Shown: positions 16,914 to 25,006, numbered from the stretch's first letter. The stretch: 32,528 nucleotides of DNA from Cellulomonas biazotea (GCF_004306155.1 NZ_BIMR01000209.1:1-32528); one strand, 5' to 3'. Notes: generated by a model not told the origin, from the sequence alone. Made by a program: numbers and translations.

Positions 16914-16938
16914 TTTCGGTGTTTTCGGTCTTTTCGGT
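16914..16938 (-). promoter_or_regulatory. Three tandem 9-bp TTTCGGT repeats upstream of the giant glycosidase gene
   Basis: On the plus strand TTTCGGT, TTTTCGGT and TTTTCGGT end at 16920, 16929 and 16938, a strict 9-bp period. Read towards the glycosidase gene this is a row of ACCGAAA half-sites. A further TTTCGG lies just before the GTG start (minus strand, 16839-16844). The half-site equals the arms of the palindrome between the binding-protein gene and lacI (1416-1431). Confidence 0.55.
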
Positions 16939-17005
16939 TGCGGCGCCGCAGGTCGCGCCTCCGACCGACGGGCGGACACCCTCTGTCGCGGCGAGTGAGG
17001 GCAGG

Positions 17006-17024
17006 CTAAGTTAGGGCAGCCTCA
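17006..17024 (+). promoter_or_regulatory. Iron box (DtxR/IdeR-like) overlapping the -10 of the siderophore-interacting protein gene
   Basis: CTAAGTTAGGGCAGCCTCA matches the known 19-bp DtxR/IdeR consensus (TTAGGTTAGGCTAACCTAA) at 13 positions. AGGCT (17003-17007) and AGCCT (17018-17022) form its palindromic arms. TAAGTT (17007-17012) within it fits a TAnnnT -10, so repressor binding would block transcription when iron is plentiful. Confidence 0.6.
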
Positions 17025-17088
17025 GTCAGCCTCGACAGGCACCCGACCGACATCCGCCGACATCCGCCGACACCGCCCGGAGAGCCGC

Positions 17089-17910
17089 GTGCCCCAGATC
17101 GCCGTCACCCACGCCCCCAGCGGCCTCGTGCACGCCACCGTCGTGCGCGCCCGACGCGTCACCCCGCACATGGTCCGCGTCACGCTCGGTGGCGACGACC
17201 TGCGCCGGTTCGAGTACCGCGGCTTCGACCAGTGGGTCCGGCTCGCCGTGCCCGTCCGCGACGACACCCGGTTCGACAACCTCGCCGACACCTTCGACAC
17301 CCGCGGCTACCTGCGCTACCTCATGCTGCCGAAGAACACCCGGCCCGTGATCCGCAGCTACACCATCCGCGACCACCGGGCCGACGGCCCCGACGGCACC
17401 CCCGAGGTGGACATCGACTTCGTCTGCCACGGCACCGCCGGCGTCGCCGGGCCGTGGGCCGAGTCCGCTGCCACCGGGGGTGTCGAGGCCGGGACCGAGG
17501 TCGCGTTCATCGACCAGGGCTGCGGGTGGGTGCACGTCCCCGCCGACCACGTCCTGCTCGTCGCCGACGAGAGCGGCCTGCCCGCCGTCGCCGGCGTCCT
17601 GCGCGACCTGCCCCGGGACACCGTCGGGCACGCGTTCGTCGAGCTCATCGACGCCGCCGACGCCCAGGACGTCGACGCCCCCGACGGCGTCACCGTGCAC
17701 TGGCTGCCCCGCACGGGCGGCGAGGCCGTCGGCGACCTCGCGCTGCAGGCGCTGCGCGACCTGCCCTGGCCCGGCGGCACCGTCGCCGCGTTCGCGGTCG
17801 GCGAGTCACGGCTCGCGACCGGCACCCGCCGGTTCCTCGTCGGCGAGCGCCAGGTGCCCAAGAGCCACGTCACCTTTTGCGGTTACTGGAAGGCCGGATC
17901 GCCACGGTGA
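17089..17910 (+). CDS. Siderophore-interacting protein (FAD/NAD(P)H ferric-siderophore reductase)
   Basis: A cytoplasmic flavoprotein of 273 residues, the usual length for the family that reduces imported ferric siderophores to release iron. The N-terminal FAD-binding barrel shows RVTPHMVRVTLGGDDL and the flavin-binding RSYTIRDHR, followed by VDIDFVCHG and GPWAESA. The C-terminal nucleotide-binding half shows VLLVADESGLPAVAGVL, VHWLPR, AFAVGESR and the typical GYWKAG ending. The GTG start at 17089 has GGAGA about five bases upstream. A 10-bp tandem repeat (catccgccga twice, 17051-17070) sits in the leader with no obvious role. An iron-box-like palindrome overlapping the likely -10 points to derepression under iron limitation. 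No siderophore synthesis or uptake genes are visible next to it. Confidence 0.93.
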   Translation: MPQIAVTHAPSGLVHATVVRARRVTPHMVRVTLGGDDLRRFEYRGFDQWVRLAVPVRDDTRFDNLADTFDTRGYLRYLMLPKNTRPVIRSYTIRDHRADGPDGTPEVDIDFVCHGTAGVAGPWAESAATGGVEAGTEVAFIDQGCGWVHVPADHVLLVADESGLPAVAGVLRDLPRDTVGHAFVELIDAADAQDVDAPDGVTVHWLPRTGGEAVGDLALQALRDLPWPGGTVAAFAVGESRLATGTRRFLVGERQVPKSHVTFCGYWKAGSPR

Positions 17911-17925
17911 CCTCAGGGGCGCTGC

Positions 17926-17931
17926 TAGCGT
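17926..17931 (+). promoter_or_regulatory. -10 hexamer TAGCGT, likely leaderless start
   Basis: TAGCGT lies seven bases before ATG 17939 and no Shine-Dalgarno is present in between, so the membrane-protein gene may have its own leaderless promoter just past the stop of the siderophore-interacting protein gene. Confidence 0.45.
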
Positions 17932-17938
17932 CCCGCGG

Positions 17939-19033
17939 ATGGTGTCGAAGCGGACGATCCTCCTGTCCCTCGCGGCGAGCGGGATCGCGCTCGTCGTCTG
18001 GCTCGCCGTCGGCGCGCTGCACGTGCTCCTGGAGCACGCGGGCGTCCCCGCCGGGCTGCAGGGGTTCGTCGCCCCCGCCACGCCTGCCGTGCTGCTCGTC
18101 TGGCACGCCCCCGACACCGCACTCGTCGCCGGGATCGCCCTCGCCGTGGTCGTGGCCGTGCTCGCCGCACCGTCCGTGCACGCCTCCGGCACCGGGTTCG
18201 CGCCGCGCGTGCTGGGCGTCTGGTTCGCCGTCGTCGTCGGCGGGGCCGTCGCCTGCGGCTTCTCCGGCTGGCCGACGATCCTCGGGATGCTCCAGTACGG
18301 CACCGACGGGCTCACGCAGGCCGCGCTCCTCGGGATGTTCGAGCCCGTCCGCCGTGGCACCGCCTGGGGAGCGACCTACGGGTGGGTCGTCGGGCTCGCG
18401 GTCGTCGCGATCGCCCGCCGCCTCGAGGGCGGCGAGCCGACCGCCCGCCGAGCCGGTGGCGCCCTGCCCGCGGCCCTCGTCGTCGGCGCCGTCGCCGCCG
18501 CGGGGTGGTCGCTCGCCGCGGTCGCGCACGGCTGGGTCGACCGGACCGTCGCCGAGTACGTCACCACCGCACGCTCCGCGCTCGCCGGGACGGTCAGCAC
18601 CGCCGCCGACTGGCTCGCCCCCGTGACCACCGCGGGCGACGCGTCGCTCGGCGCCGTCCTCGCGTGCGCCGGGCTCGTCGGCACCGTCGCCGGCGGGCTC
18701 ACCTACGTCGCCGCCCGCAGCACCGTCCTTCCCGCCGGCCGCACGGTCCTCGTCCTCGCGGTGTGGGTCGCGTGCGTCGCCGGCGCCCTCCTCGGCGCGA
18801 TCCCCACCGCCCTCGTCGGCGTCGGGCTCGACCCGCAGGGCGACGGCCGGTACCTCGCGCAGAGCCTGCTGAAGTCCGGCCCGACCGACGGCGGCGCCGC
18901 GGGCCTGCTCTACGGCTGGATCCCCGCCGTGCTCGCGCTCCTCGTGCTCCGCCGGCCCGCCCAGCCGGACGCCGACGACCTCGCGGGTGGCGACGCCGGT
19001 CCCGCGACCACGCCGCTCGACGTCACCGTCTGA
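17939..19033 (+). CDS. Polytopic membrane protein of unknown function (about eight helices)
   Basis: A 364-residue integral membrane protein. Hydrophobic helices are visible at about TILLSLAASGIALVVWLAVG, TALVAGIALAVVVAVLAAP, VLGVWFAVVVGGAVACGFSG, GATYGWVVGLAVVAIA, AALVVGAVAAAGWSLAAVAH, AVLACAGLVGTVAGGLTYVA, TVLVLAVWVACVAGALLGAI and AGLLYGWIPAVLALLVL. There is a soluble loop between helices 3 and 4 with LQYGTDGLTQAALLG, and an acidic C-terminal tail after RRPAQPD. No transporter or enzyme motif is recognised. It resembles the Streptomyces streptophobe-type membrane proteins in layout, a weak impression only. ATG 17939 is chosen because the first helix follows directly and a TAGCGT hexamer sits at leaderless distance. 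It starts 28 bases after the siderophore-interacting protein gene. Confidence 0.8.
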   Translation: MVSKRTILLSLAASGIALVVWLAVGALHVLLEHAGVPAGLQGFVAPATPAVLLVWHAPDTALVAGIALAVVVAVLAAPSVHASGTGFAPRVLGVWFAVVVGGAVACGFSGWPTILGMLQYGTDGLTQAALLGMFEPVRRGTAWGATYGWVVGLAVVAIARRLEGGEPTARRAGGALPAALVVGAVAAAGWSLAAVAHGWVDRTVAEYVTTARSALAGTVSTAADWLAPVTTAGDASLGAVLACAGLVGTVAGGLTYVAARSTVLPAGRTVLVLAVWVACVAGALLGAIPTALVGVGLDPQGDGRYLAQSLLKSGPTDGGAAGLLYGWIPAVLALLVLRRPAQPDADDLAGGDAGPATTPLDVTV

Positions 19034-19113
19034 CCCCCTGCGCCGACAGGCGCCGGCCCCTCGGGACGCGGCCGCTGCCACGCCGTCCCGCGCCGCGTGT
19101 CGGTGGTCGCGCC

Positions 19114-19119
19114 TAGCCT
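19114..19119 (+). promoter_or_regulatory. -10 hexamer TAGCCT, near-leaderless start
   Basis: TAGCCT fits TAnnnT and lies nine bases before ATG 19129, giving a leader of zero to three bases. No ribosome-binding site is visible. Confidence 0.4.
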
Positions 19120-19128
19120 TCTGACGTC

Positions 19129-20235
19129 ATGGTGCTCCACCTGTCCCGCACCGACGCGCGACGCCTCGCCGTCCGCGCCCAGCTCCTCACGTCGCCGCGC
19201 CCCGACGACGTGCACGCCGTGGTCAGCCACCTGACGATGCTGCAGGTCGACCACACCACGGCCGTCGCCCCCAGCGCCGACCTGGTGCTGTGGAGCCGCC
19301 TCGGGTCCCGGTACGACCCTGCCGAGCTCGCCGACGCCGTGGACGGGCAGGCCCTCGTCGACGTGCAGGGCATGATCCGCCCCGCCGAGGACCTCGCCCT
19401 GTACCGCGCGGAGATGGCGCAGTGGCCGGGCCCCGACGCCAAGGCGTGGGAGCAGGCGCAGCACCGGTGGCTGCTCGACAACGCCGGGTGCCGCCAGGAC
19501 ATCCTCGACGCGCTGCGCTCCGACGGCCCCCTCACCGCCCGGGACCTGCCCGACACGTGCGCGCGCCCCTGGCGTTCGAGCGGCTGGAACGACGACCGCA
19601 ACGTCCCCATGATGCTCGACGTCATGGTCCGCGCCGGCGACGTCGCCGCGGCGGGCCGCCGCGGGCGGGACCGGCTGTGGGACCTCGCCGAACGCATCTA
19701 CCCCGCCGACGAGCCCGTGCCCGTCGAGCAGGCGCGGCGCGAGCGCGACGAGCGGCGCCTGCGGGCGCTCGGCGTCGCGCGCGCCCGCGGACCCGAGTGC
19801 CCCGTCGAGCCGTTCGACGTCGGCGACGCGGGCGAGCCGGCCGTCGTCGACGGCGTGCGCGGCGAGTGGCGCGTCGACCCGAGGCTGCTGGACGCGCCCT
19901 TCGAGGGCCGCGCCGCGCTGCTGTCCCCGTTCGACCGGCTCGTGCACGACCGCAAGCGGATGGTCGAGCTGTTCGAGTTCGACTACGCGCTCGAGATGTT
20001 CAAGCCCGTCGCCGCCCGACGGTGGGGCTACTACGCGCTGCCCGTCCTGCACGGGGACCGGCTCGTCGGGAAGCTCGACGCGACCGCCGACCACCGCGAC
20101 GGGGTGCTGCGGGTGCACGCCGTGCACGAGGACTTCTCCTGGTCGCCGGCCGTCCGGTCGGACGTCGCCGACCAGATCGAGGACCTGGCCCGCTGGCTCG
20201 AGCTCGACCTGCGCCTCGGGGCCCGGACCCGCTGA
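19129..20235 (+). CDS. AlkZ/YcaQ-like winged-helix DNA glycosylase
   Basis: A 368-residue protein of the HTH_42/YcaQ family, whose characterised members (AlkZ, YcaQ) unhook DNA interstrand crosslinks or remove bulky alkylated bases. The catalytic Q-x-D motif is present as LQVD (Gln39, Asp41), followed by the expected segment ending in LVLWSR. Later landmarks are the long helical wing domains, LLSPFDRLVHDRKRMVELFEFDYALEMFKP and RRWGYYALPVLHGDRLVGKLD, all typical of the family. The ATG at 19129 is preceded by TAGCCT and no Shine-Dalgarno. It is a single gene, ending 16 bases from the end of the convergent phytochrome gene. No toxin biosynthesis genes adjoin it, so a general repair role is more likely than self-resistance. 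Confidence 0.87.
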   Translation: MVLHLSRTDARRLAVRAQLLTSPRPDDVHAVVSHLTMLQVDHTTAVAPSADLVLWSRLGSRYDPAELADAVDGQALVDVQGMIRPAEDLALYRAEMAQWPGPDAKAWEQAQHRWLLDNAGCRQDILDALRSDGPLTARDLPDTCARPWRSSGWNDDRNVPMMLDVMVRAGDVAAAGRRGRDRLWDLAERIYPADEPVPVEQARRERDERRLRALGVARARGPECPVEPFDVGDAGEPAVVDGVRGEWRVDPRLLDAPFEGRAALLSPFDRLVHDRKRMVELFEFDYALEMFKPVAARRWGYYALPVLHGDRLVGKLDATADHRDGVLRVHAVHEDFSWSPAVRSDVADQIEDLARWLELDLRLGARTR

Positions 20236-20251
20236 CCCGCCGCGCGGTCGC

Positions 20252-22510
20252 TCACGCCTCCCGGCACAGGACCAGCAGCGTGAGGTCGTCGGCGGCGGCC
20301 TCGTCCCGGCACGCGTCGAGGACGTCGTCGATGCGCAGCGGCCGGGTCGGGTCGTCCGTCCGGTCCACCGCGGCCCGCAGCCGGGCGAGCCCGTCGCGCA
20401 GCCGCGTCGCGCGCGAGTCGACCAGGCCGTCGCTGTAGAGCACGAGCGCACCCCCGGCCGGCACCTGCAGCGTCGCGGCGGGCGGCGTCCCGGAGCCGAC
20501 GCCGAGCGGGCGGTCCACCGGCAGCGACACGAGCTCGGCCCGGCCGTCGGCGTGCAGCAGGACCGGGCGCGGGTGGCCTGCGACCGCGACGTCGGCGTGC
20601 CCCGTCGCGGGGTCGACGAGCGCGACCACGGCCGTCGCCATCTCGAACGGCATCGTCCAGCGGGCGACGAGGTCGAGGCCAGCCAGCACCTGCGTCGGGC
20701 TGTCGCCCCGCAGCAGGTAGGCGCGCAGGGCGTTGCGCAGCTGGCCCATCGCGGCCGCCGCGGCGAGCCCGTGACCGGCGACGTCGCCGACGACGACCGC
20801 CAGCCGGCCGTCCGGCAGCAGGAGTGCGTCGAACCAGTCGCCGCCGACCCGGCCGCCCGCGGCGGGCTCGTACCGGGCGTCGACGTGCCACCCGTCGAGC
20901 ACGGGCAGGCTCGCGGGCAGCAGGCTGCGCTGGACGGTCTGCGCGGCGCGCAGCTGCGTCCGGCTCCGCAGGACCAGCACCTCCAGGAGCCGCGAGCGCA
21001 GCTCCGTCGCGGCCTCCACGTGGTGGGCGTCCCAGGGGGCACTGCGCCCGCGGACCGTCTCGCGCCACAGGTCGAACGACAGGCGCGGGCTCAGCCGGAC
21101 CGTGTCGCCCTCGCGTCGGGCGATCGCCTTGTTGTGCGGGTCGCCGCCCCAGTCCACGTGGTGCACCTGCTCGCGCCGGACCCACACGACGGACTGGCCG
21201 TCGGGCAGCCGCAGCGCGAGGACCCCGGCGACGTCGGGGACCTGCGCCGCGAGCGCGGGCTCCTCCTCGCCGAGCGCGGCGCGGACCACCACGTCGTCGG
21301 CCTGCTCCGCGACCCACGTGAGCAGCGCGGGCAGGCCGACCGGGACGACCCCGGCCGTCTGCACGGCGCCGTCGACCTGTGCGACCGCGCCGTCGGCGGG
21401 CACCAGGCCCAGCAGTCCGGGGCCGTCGAGCAGTGCCTGCGCGAGGGGGCGGTCCTCGTCGCGCGCGGCCTCGAGCAACCGCCCCAAGGCGTCCGACGCG
21501 GTGAGCCGCTCGCGGTGCTCGTCCTCCTCGACGCGCGCGACGAGCCGCAGCGACAGGGTCGACCCGAGGAACTCGGCCGCCGCGCGCACCCCGTACGGGG
21601 GGACGTGCGGGCCCGCGTAGTGATGGCAGGCGATCAGGCCCCACAGCCGCCCGTCGCGCAGCAGCGAGATCGACATCGACGCGGCGACGCCCATGTTGCC
21701 CAGGTACTCGCAGTGGATCGGCGAGACGCTGCGCAGCACCGCGTGCGTGAGGTCCAGCGGCAGGCCCGTGGGCCCGTCGAGACCGGGCACGAGCCGCGCG
21801 GGCGTGTACGCGACGTCGGAGATCAGGCGCAGCCAGTTCTTCTCGTACAGCGCGCGGGCCTGCGGCGGGATGTCGGACGCCGGGTAGTGCAGGCCGAGGA
21901 ACGCGTTGAGGTCCTCGCGGCGCGCCTCGGCGACGACCTCGCCGTTGTACTCGGCGTCGAACCGGTAGACCATCACGCGGTCGAAGCCGGTGAGCGCCCG
22001 CACCTCGCGTGCGGTGATGTCGTAGAGCTCGTCGAGCCCGTGCGCGCGGTTGAGCCGCTCGACCGCGCCGCGGACCGCCTGGTACGTGTTCGGGAACGAG
22101 AACGGGCGCGGTCCGGTCGCGGGCTCGAGCTCGACGACGAGCAGCGTCGAGTCGCCCGACGCGAGCCGGTGCAGCACCGCGTCCACCTCGAGGTCGCCGT
22201 CCGGGGTCGGCACCGTGAGCTGCAGGGGGTTCCGGTCGCGCAGGTTGCCCCACGTCGCGACGTGCTGCCGGACGGCCGCCTCGGCGTCGGCGCCGACGGC
22301 ACGGGCGAGCGGCCGACCCAGCACCGCGTCGACGGGCGGGCCGAGCAGGTCGCCGACGTTCTCGGAGACGTGCGCGACGACCAGGTCGGGCTCGGTCACG
22401 GCGAGCAGGACGCCTCGGGGCTGGATGCTGCCCGGCACGTGGATCGGCTCGCGCGCGCAGTTGTCGAGGTCGACGGGCTCACCGGGTGCGAGGAAGGTGA
22501 CCTCGGTCAT
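20252..22510 (-). CDS. Bacteriophytochrome fused to a SpoIIE/RsbU-type PP2C phosphatase
   Basis: A red/far-red photoreceptor of 752 residues. The PAS domain carries the expected biliverdin-linking Cys18 (DNCAREPIHVPGSIQPRG). The GAF domain (about 150-325) has PASDIP (Asp213), His266 (SPIHCEYLGNMGV) and LWGLIACHH, all matching landmarks of bacterial phytochromes such as DrBphP. The PHY domain (about 335-505) keeps the tongue motif PRLSFDLW. In place of a histidine kinase the output (about 530-750) is a PP2C-like phosphatase with GGRVGGDWFDA, VVGDVAGHG, LYSDGLVDS and a DDLTLLVL ending, as in RsbU-type regulators of anti-sigma antagonists. The ATG at 22510 has GAGGAG six bases upstream. No heme oxygenase or anti-sigma gene is nearby. 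Light-controlled partner switching is an inference. Confidence 0.93.
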   Translation of the reverse strand: MTEVTFLAPGEPVDLDNCAREPIHVPGSIQPRGVLLAVTEPDLVVAHVSENVGDLLGPPVDAVLGRPLARAVGADAEAAVRQHVATWGNLRDRNPLQLTVPTPDGDLEVDAVLHRLASGDSTLLVVELEPATGPRPFSFPNTYQAVRGAVERLNRAHGLDELYDITAREVRALTGFDRVMVYRFDAEYNGEVVAEARREDLNAFLGLHYPASDIPPQARALYEKNWLRLISDVAYTPARLVPGLDGPTGLPLDLTHAVLRSVSPIHCEYLGNMGVAASMSISLLRDGRLWGLIACHHYAGPHVPPYGVRAAAEFLGSTLSLRLVARVEEDEHRERLTASDALGRLLEAARDEDRPLAQALLDGPGLLGLVPADGAVAQVDGAVQTAGVVPVGLPALLTWVAEQADDVVVRAALGEEEPALAAQVPDVAGVLALRLPDGQSVVWVRREQVHHVDWGGDPHNKAIARREGDTVRLSPRLSFDLWRETVRGRSAPWDAHHVEAATELRSRLLEVLVLRSRTQLRAAQTVQRSLLPASLPVLDGWHVDARYEPAAGGRVGGDWFDALLLPDGRLAVVVGDVAGHGLAAAAAMGQLRNALRAYLLRGDSPTQVLAGLDLVARWTMPFEMATAVVALVDPATGHADVAVAGHPRPVLLHADGRAELVSLPVDRPLGVGSGTPPAATLQVPAGGALVLYSDGLVDSRATRLRDGLARLRAAVDRTDDPTRPLRIDDVLDACRDEAAADDLTLLVLCREA

Positions 22511-22537
22511 GGGCAGCTCCTCACCGACGGCCGCACC

Positions 22538-22580
22538 GCCGCGGTCGTGCCTGACGGCGCCGTGTCCTGACGACCGCGGC
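22538..22580 (-). promoter_or_regulatory. 11-bp inverted repeat in the leader of the phytochrome gene
   Basis: GCCGCGGTCGT (22538-22548) and ACGACCGCGGC (22570-22580) are perfect complements 21 bases apart; the spacer contains a 10-bp palindrome (ACGGCGCCGT, 22554-22563). A TATCCT -10-like hexamer lies just upstream on the minus strand (22582-22587), so the repeat would span the start of transcription and the 5' leader. It could be an operator or an RNA hairpin. Confidence 0.45.
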
Positions 22581-22646
22581 CAGGATACGGGTCGGCCCTG
22601 ACGGCCGGTCCGCGCGGCCGGGCGGGTGCGCGGCGACGGCCGCAGG

Positions 22647-24155
22647 TCAGACGAGCGCGGGCAGCAGCCCGACGACGAGCCCGAGCGCGGCGCACACGCC
22701 GAGCGTGCGGAGCACCGACCACCGCAGGCGCAGCAGCAGGACCGCGGCGACGAGCGCGATCCCGACCGCGACCGGGTCGAGCGACGTGAGGTCGGGCACC
22801 TCGAGGCTCACCGGGCCGAGCGTGTGGGTCGTCGTCGTGCCGAACAGCGTGTGCAGCGCGAAGTACAGCGCGAGGTTCGCGATGACCCCGACGACCGCCG
22901 CGGTGATCCCCGTGAGCACCGCGGCCAGGCCGGCGTTGCCGCGCAGCCGCTCGACGTACGGCGCGCCGAGGAAGATGAACAGGAAGCTCGGCACGAACGT
23001 CACCCACGTCGTCAGCAGCGCGCCGACCAGCGCGGCCACCCACGGGTCGAGGTCGCCGGGGTGCCGGTACGCGCCGACGAACGCGACGAACTGCACGACC
23101 ATGATGAGCGGCCCGGGCGTCGTCTCCGCCAGCGCCAGCCCGCGCACCATCTCCCCCGGCGCGAGCCACGCGTACGTCTCGACCGCCCGCTGCGCGACGT
23201 AGGCGAGCACCGCGTACGCCCCGCCGAACGTCACGAGCGCCGACCCCGCGAAGAACACGCCCTGCTCGCTGAACACGCTGCCCGCGCCGGTGAGCGCGAC
23301 GACCAGGGCCAGCGGCGCCAGCCAGACCACCAGGCCGACCGCGAGCACCCGCACCGCACGGCCCGTCGACGGCCGCTCGGCGTGCAGGACGTCGTCGGGG
23401 ATGAGCGGCGGCGGGCCGTCGTCCGCGGCCTCGCCGTTCGTGCGCGGCGTCGTCAGGCGTGGTGCGAGCCGGTGCAGCAGCCAGCCCGCGAGCCCCGCGA
23501 CCGCGATGACCAGCGGGAACGGCAGGCCCAGCAGCGCGAGCGCCACGAACGCGCCCACCGCGAGGCCGACGAGCGCCGGGCTGGTCAGCGCGCGCGTCCC
23601 CAGCCGGTGGACGGCCTGCACGACGATCGCGAGGACCGCCGGGGCCAGCCCCGCGAACAGGGCGGCGACCGTCGCGGTGTCGCCGAACGCCACGTACACC
23701 GCGGACAGCACCAGCAGCGCGACGACGCCCGGCAGCACGAACAGCACCCCGGCGACCAGCCCGCCCCGCAGGCCGTTGAGCAGCCATCCCGTGTACACGG
23801 CGAGCTGCTGCGCCTCGGGTCCGGGCAGGAGCATGCAGTACGACAGCGCGTGCAGGAACCGCCGCTGCCCGATCCAGCGCTTCTCGTCCACGAGCGTGCG
23901 CTGCATGACGGCGATCTGCCCCGCGGGCCCGCCGAACGTCTGCAACGAGATCGCGAACCACGCCCGCGTCGCCGCGCCGAACGGGACGAGGTCGCGCACG
24001 GGCCGGTCGTCACCCGGGGCCGCCGACGGGTCGAGGACCTCGTCCGGCGCCGCAGGCGGGTCCGCGGGCAGCCCCGAGGCCGGACCGGTGGACGGGCCCG
24101 AGGGCGGGCTCGGCGGTGAGGTCGGCGGCGGGGCGGCGGGCACGCGCCGATGCAA
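22647..24155 (-). CDS. chrA: ChrA-type chromate transporter (two CHR domains)
   Basis: A membrane exporter of about 502 residues with two homologous CHR halves, as in long-chain ChrA proteins that expel chromate. The first half shows TFGGPAGQIAVMQR, the WIGQRRFLHALSYCMLLPGP segment and AVYTGWLLNGLRGG. The second shows ALVTFGGAYAVLAYVAQR, WLAPGEMVRGLALAETTPGP and LIMVVQFVAFVGAYR. About ten hydrophobic helices are visible. A Pro-rich, probably disordered N-terminal tail precedes the first half. The start is unsure: TTG 24155 has GGGGGAG at a good distance, GTG 24143 lacks a clear ribosome-binding site, and GTG 24263 would overlap the upstream acetyltransferase gene. No ChrB-like regulator is adjacent. 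Not every CHR protein moves chromate. Confidence 0.87.
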   Translation of the reverse strand: MHRRVPAAPPPTSPPSPPSGPSTGPASGLPADPPAAPDEVLDPSAAPGDDRPVRDLVPFGAATRAWFAISLQTFGGPAGQIAVMQRTLVDEKRWIGQRRFLHALSYCMLLPGPEAQQLAVYTGWLLNGLRGGLVAGVLFVLPGVVALLVLSAVYVAFGDTATVAALFAGLAPAVLAIVVQAVHRLGTRALTSPALVGLAVGAFVALALLGLPFPLVIAVAGLAGWLLHRLAPRLTTPRTNGEAADDGPPPLIPDDVLHAERPSTGRAVRVLAVGLVVWLAPLALVVALTGAGSVFSEQGVFFAGSALVTFGGAYAVLAYVAQRAVETYAWLAPGEMVRGLALAETTPGPLIMVVQFVAFVGAYRHPGDLDPWVAALVGALLTTWVTFVPSFLFIFLGAPYVERLRGNAGLAAVLTGITAAVVGVIANLALYFALHTLFGTTTTHTLGPVSLEVPDLTSLDPVAVGIALVAAVLLLRLRWSVLRTLGVCAALGLVVGLLPALV

Positions 24156-24187
24156 CCCGCCCGCTCCCCCGTTGTCCAGCGACGCGG

Positions 24188-24853
24188 TCAGCCGCTCACC
24201 GGACGTTCGCCCGCGGTTCCGTCGGGCGCCGCCGCGAGGACACGCGGCGGCCGGTACGACCACTCGCGGTCCGCGTCCGTGATCTCGCGGACGACCCGCG
24301 CGGGCACGCCCGCCACCACGACCCCGGGCGGGACGTCACCCGTGACGACCGCCCCGGCGCCGACCACCGACCCCGCACCGATCGTCACGCCGGGCAGGAT
24401 CGTCGCCCCCGACCCGACCCACACGTCGTCCTCGATCCGCACGGGCGCCGAGAACTGCGACCCGTCACGCCGCAGCTCCGGGTGCACCGGGTGGCCCGTC
24501 GTCGAGATCGTCACGTTCGGCGCGAACATGACCCGGTCCCCGACGACGACCTCGCCGTCGTCGACGAGCGTCAGCCCGACGTTCACGTAGACGTGGTTCC
24601 CCAGGTGGACGTGGCGCCCGTACATGACGCGCAGCGGCGGCTCGACCCACACGCCCTCGCCCACGCTGCCGAGCAGCTCGCGCAGGATCCGCTCCCGCTC
24701 CGCCGTCTCGCGGGGGCGCGTCGCGTTGAAGTCGTGCACGAGCTCCTTGCCGCGGACGCGCTCCTCGTCGAGCGCCTCCAGGCCCGGTCCGCTGTCGGTG
24801 TAGAGCTCGTGCGCGGCCATGCGGCGGCGGACCTCGCGCTCGCGGTCGTCCAT
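24188..24853 (-). CDS. maa: Maltose/galactoside O-acetyltransferase-like hexapeptide-repeat enzyme
   Basis: A 221-residue cytoplasmic acetyl-CoA-dependent sugar acetyltransferase of the LacA/Maa/NodL type. The N-terminal helical domain is typical (ELYTDSGPGLEALDEERVRGKELVHDFN). The left-handed beta-helix follows as hexapeptide repeats (YGRHVHLGNHVYVNVGLTLVD, VVVGDRVMFAPNVTIST), with the likely catalytic His121 in TTGHPVHPELR and the C-terminal IEDDVWVGSGATILPGVTIG and GAVVTGDVPPGVVVAGVPARVV. The ATG at 24853 has AGGAGG six bases upstream. The C terminus carries a short extra tail. It is followed 32 bases on by chrA and diverges from a GNAT gene. The sugar acceptor cannot be read from sequence, so the symbol reflects family only. 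Confidence 0.88.
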   Translation of the reverse strand: MDDREREVRRRMAAHELYTDSGPGLEALDEERVRGKELVHDFNATRPRETAERERILRELLGSVGEGVWVEPPLRVMYGRHVHLGNHVYVNVGLTLVDDGEVVVGDRVMFAPNVTISTTGHPVHPELRRDGSQFSAPVRIEDDVWVGSGATILPGVTIGAGSVVGAGAVVTGDVPPGVVVAGVPARVVREITDADREWSYRPPRVLAAAPDGTAGERPVSG

Positions 24854-24994
24854 CGTCGTCCTCCTGGGTGGGCTCGCGGCCCGGTCGGGACCCGCGCTGC
24901 GCGGGCCCGGCCCATCGTGCCCGAGCGGCACACGGAGCCCCGGCCGTACGCGCGGGGCGGATCCCCACCCACAGCCCGCGCTGGGACGGCGGCC

Positions 24995-25000
24995 TAGGGT
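24995..25000 (+). promoter_or_regulatory. -10 hexamer TAGGGT, likely leaderless start
   Basis: TAGGGT (TAnnnT) ends exactly six bases before GTG 25007. The leader contains no separate ribosome-binding site. Confidence 0.5.
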
Positions 25001-25006
25001 CGGGGC

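Noticed and set aside
17051-17070. 10-bp tandem catccgccga repeat in the leader of the siderophore-interacting protein gene
   Set aside because: Only two copies of simple GC-rich sequence; no regulatory meaning can be supported.
22602-22620. CGGCCG-N7-CGGCCG hairpin after chrA as a terminator
   Set aside because: The 6-bp palindromic stem is expected by chance at this GC content and has no T tract.
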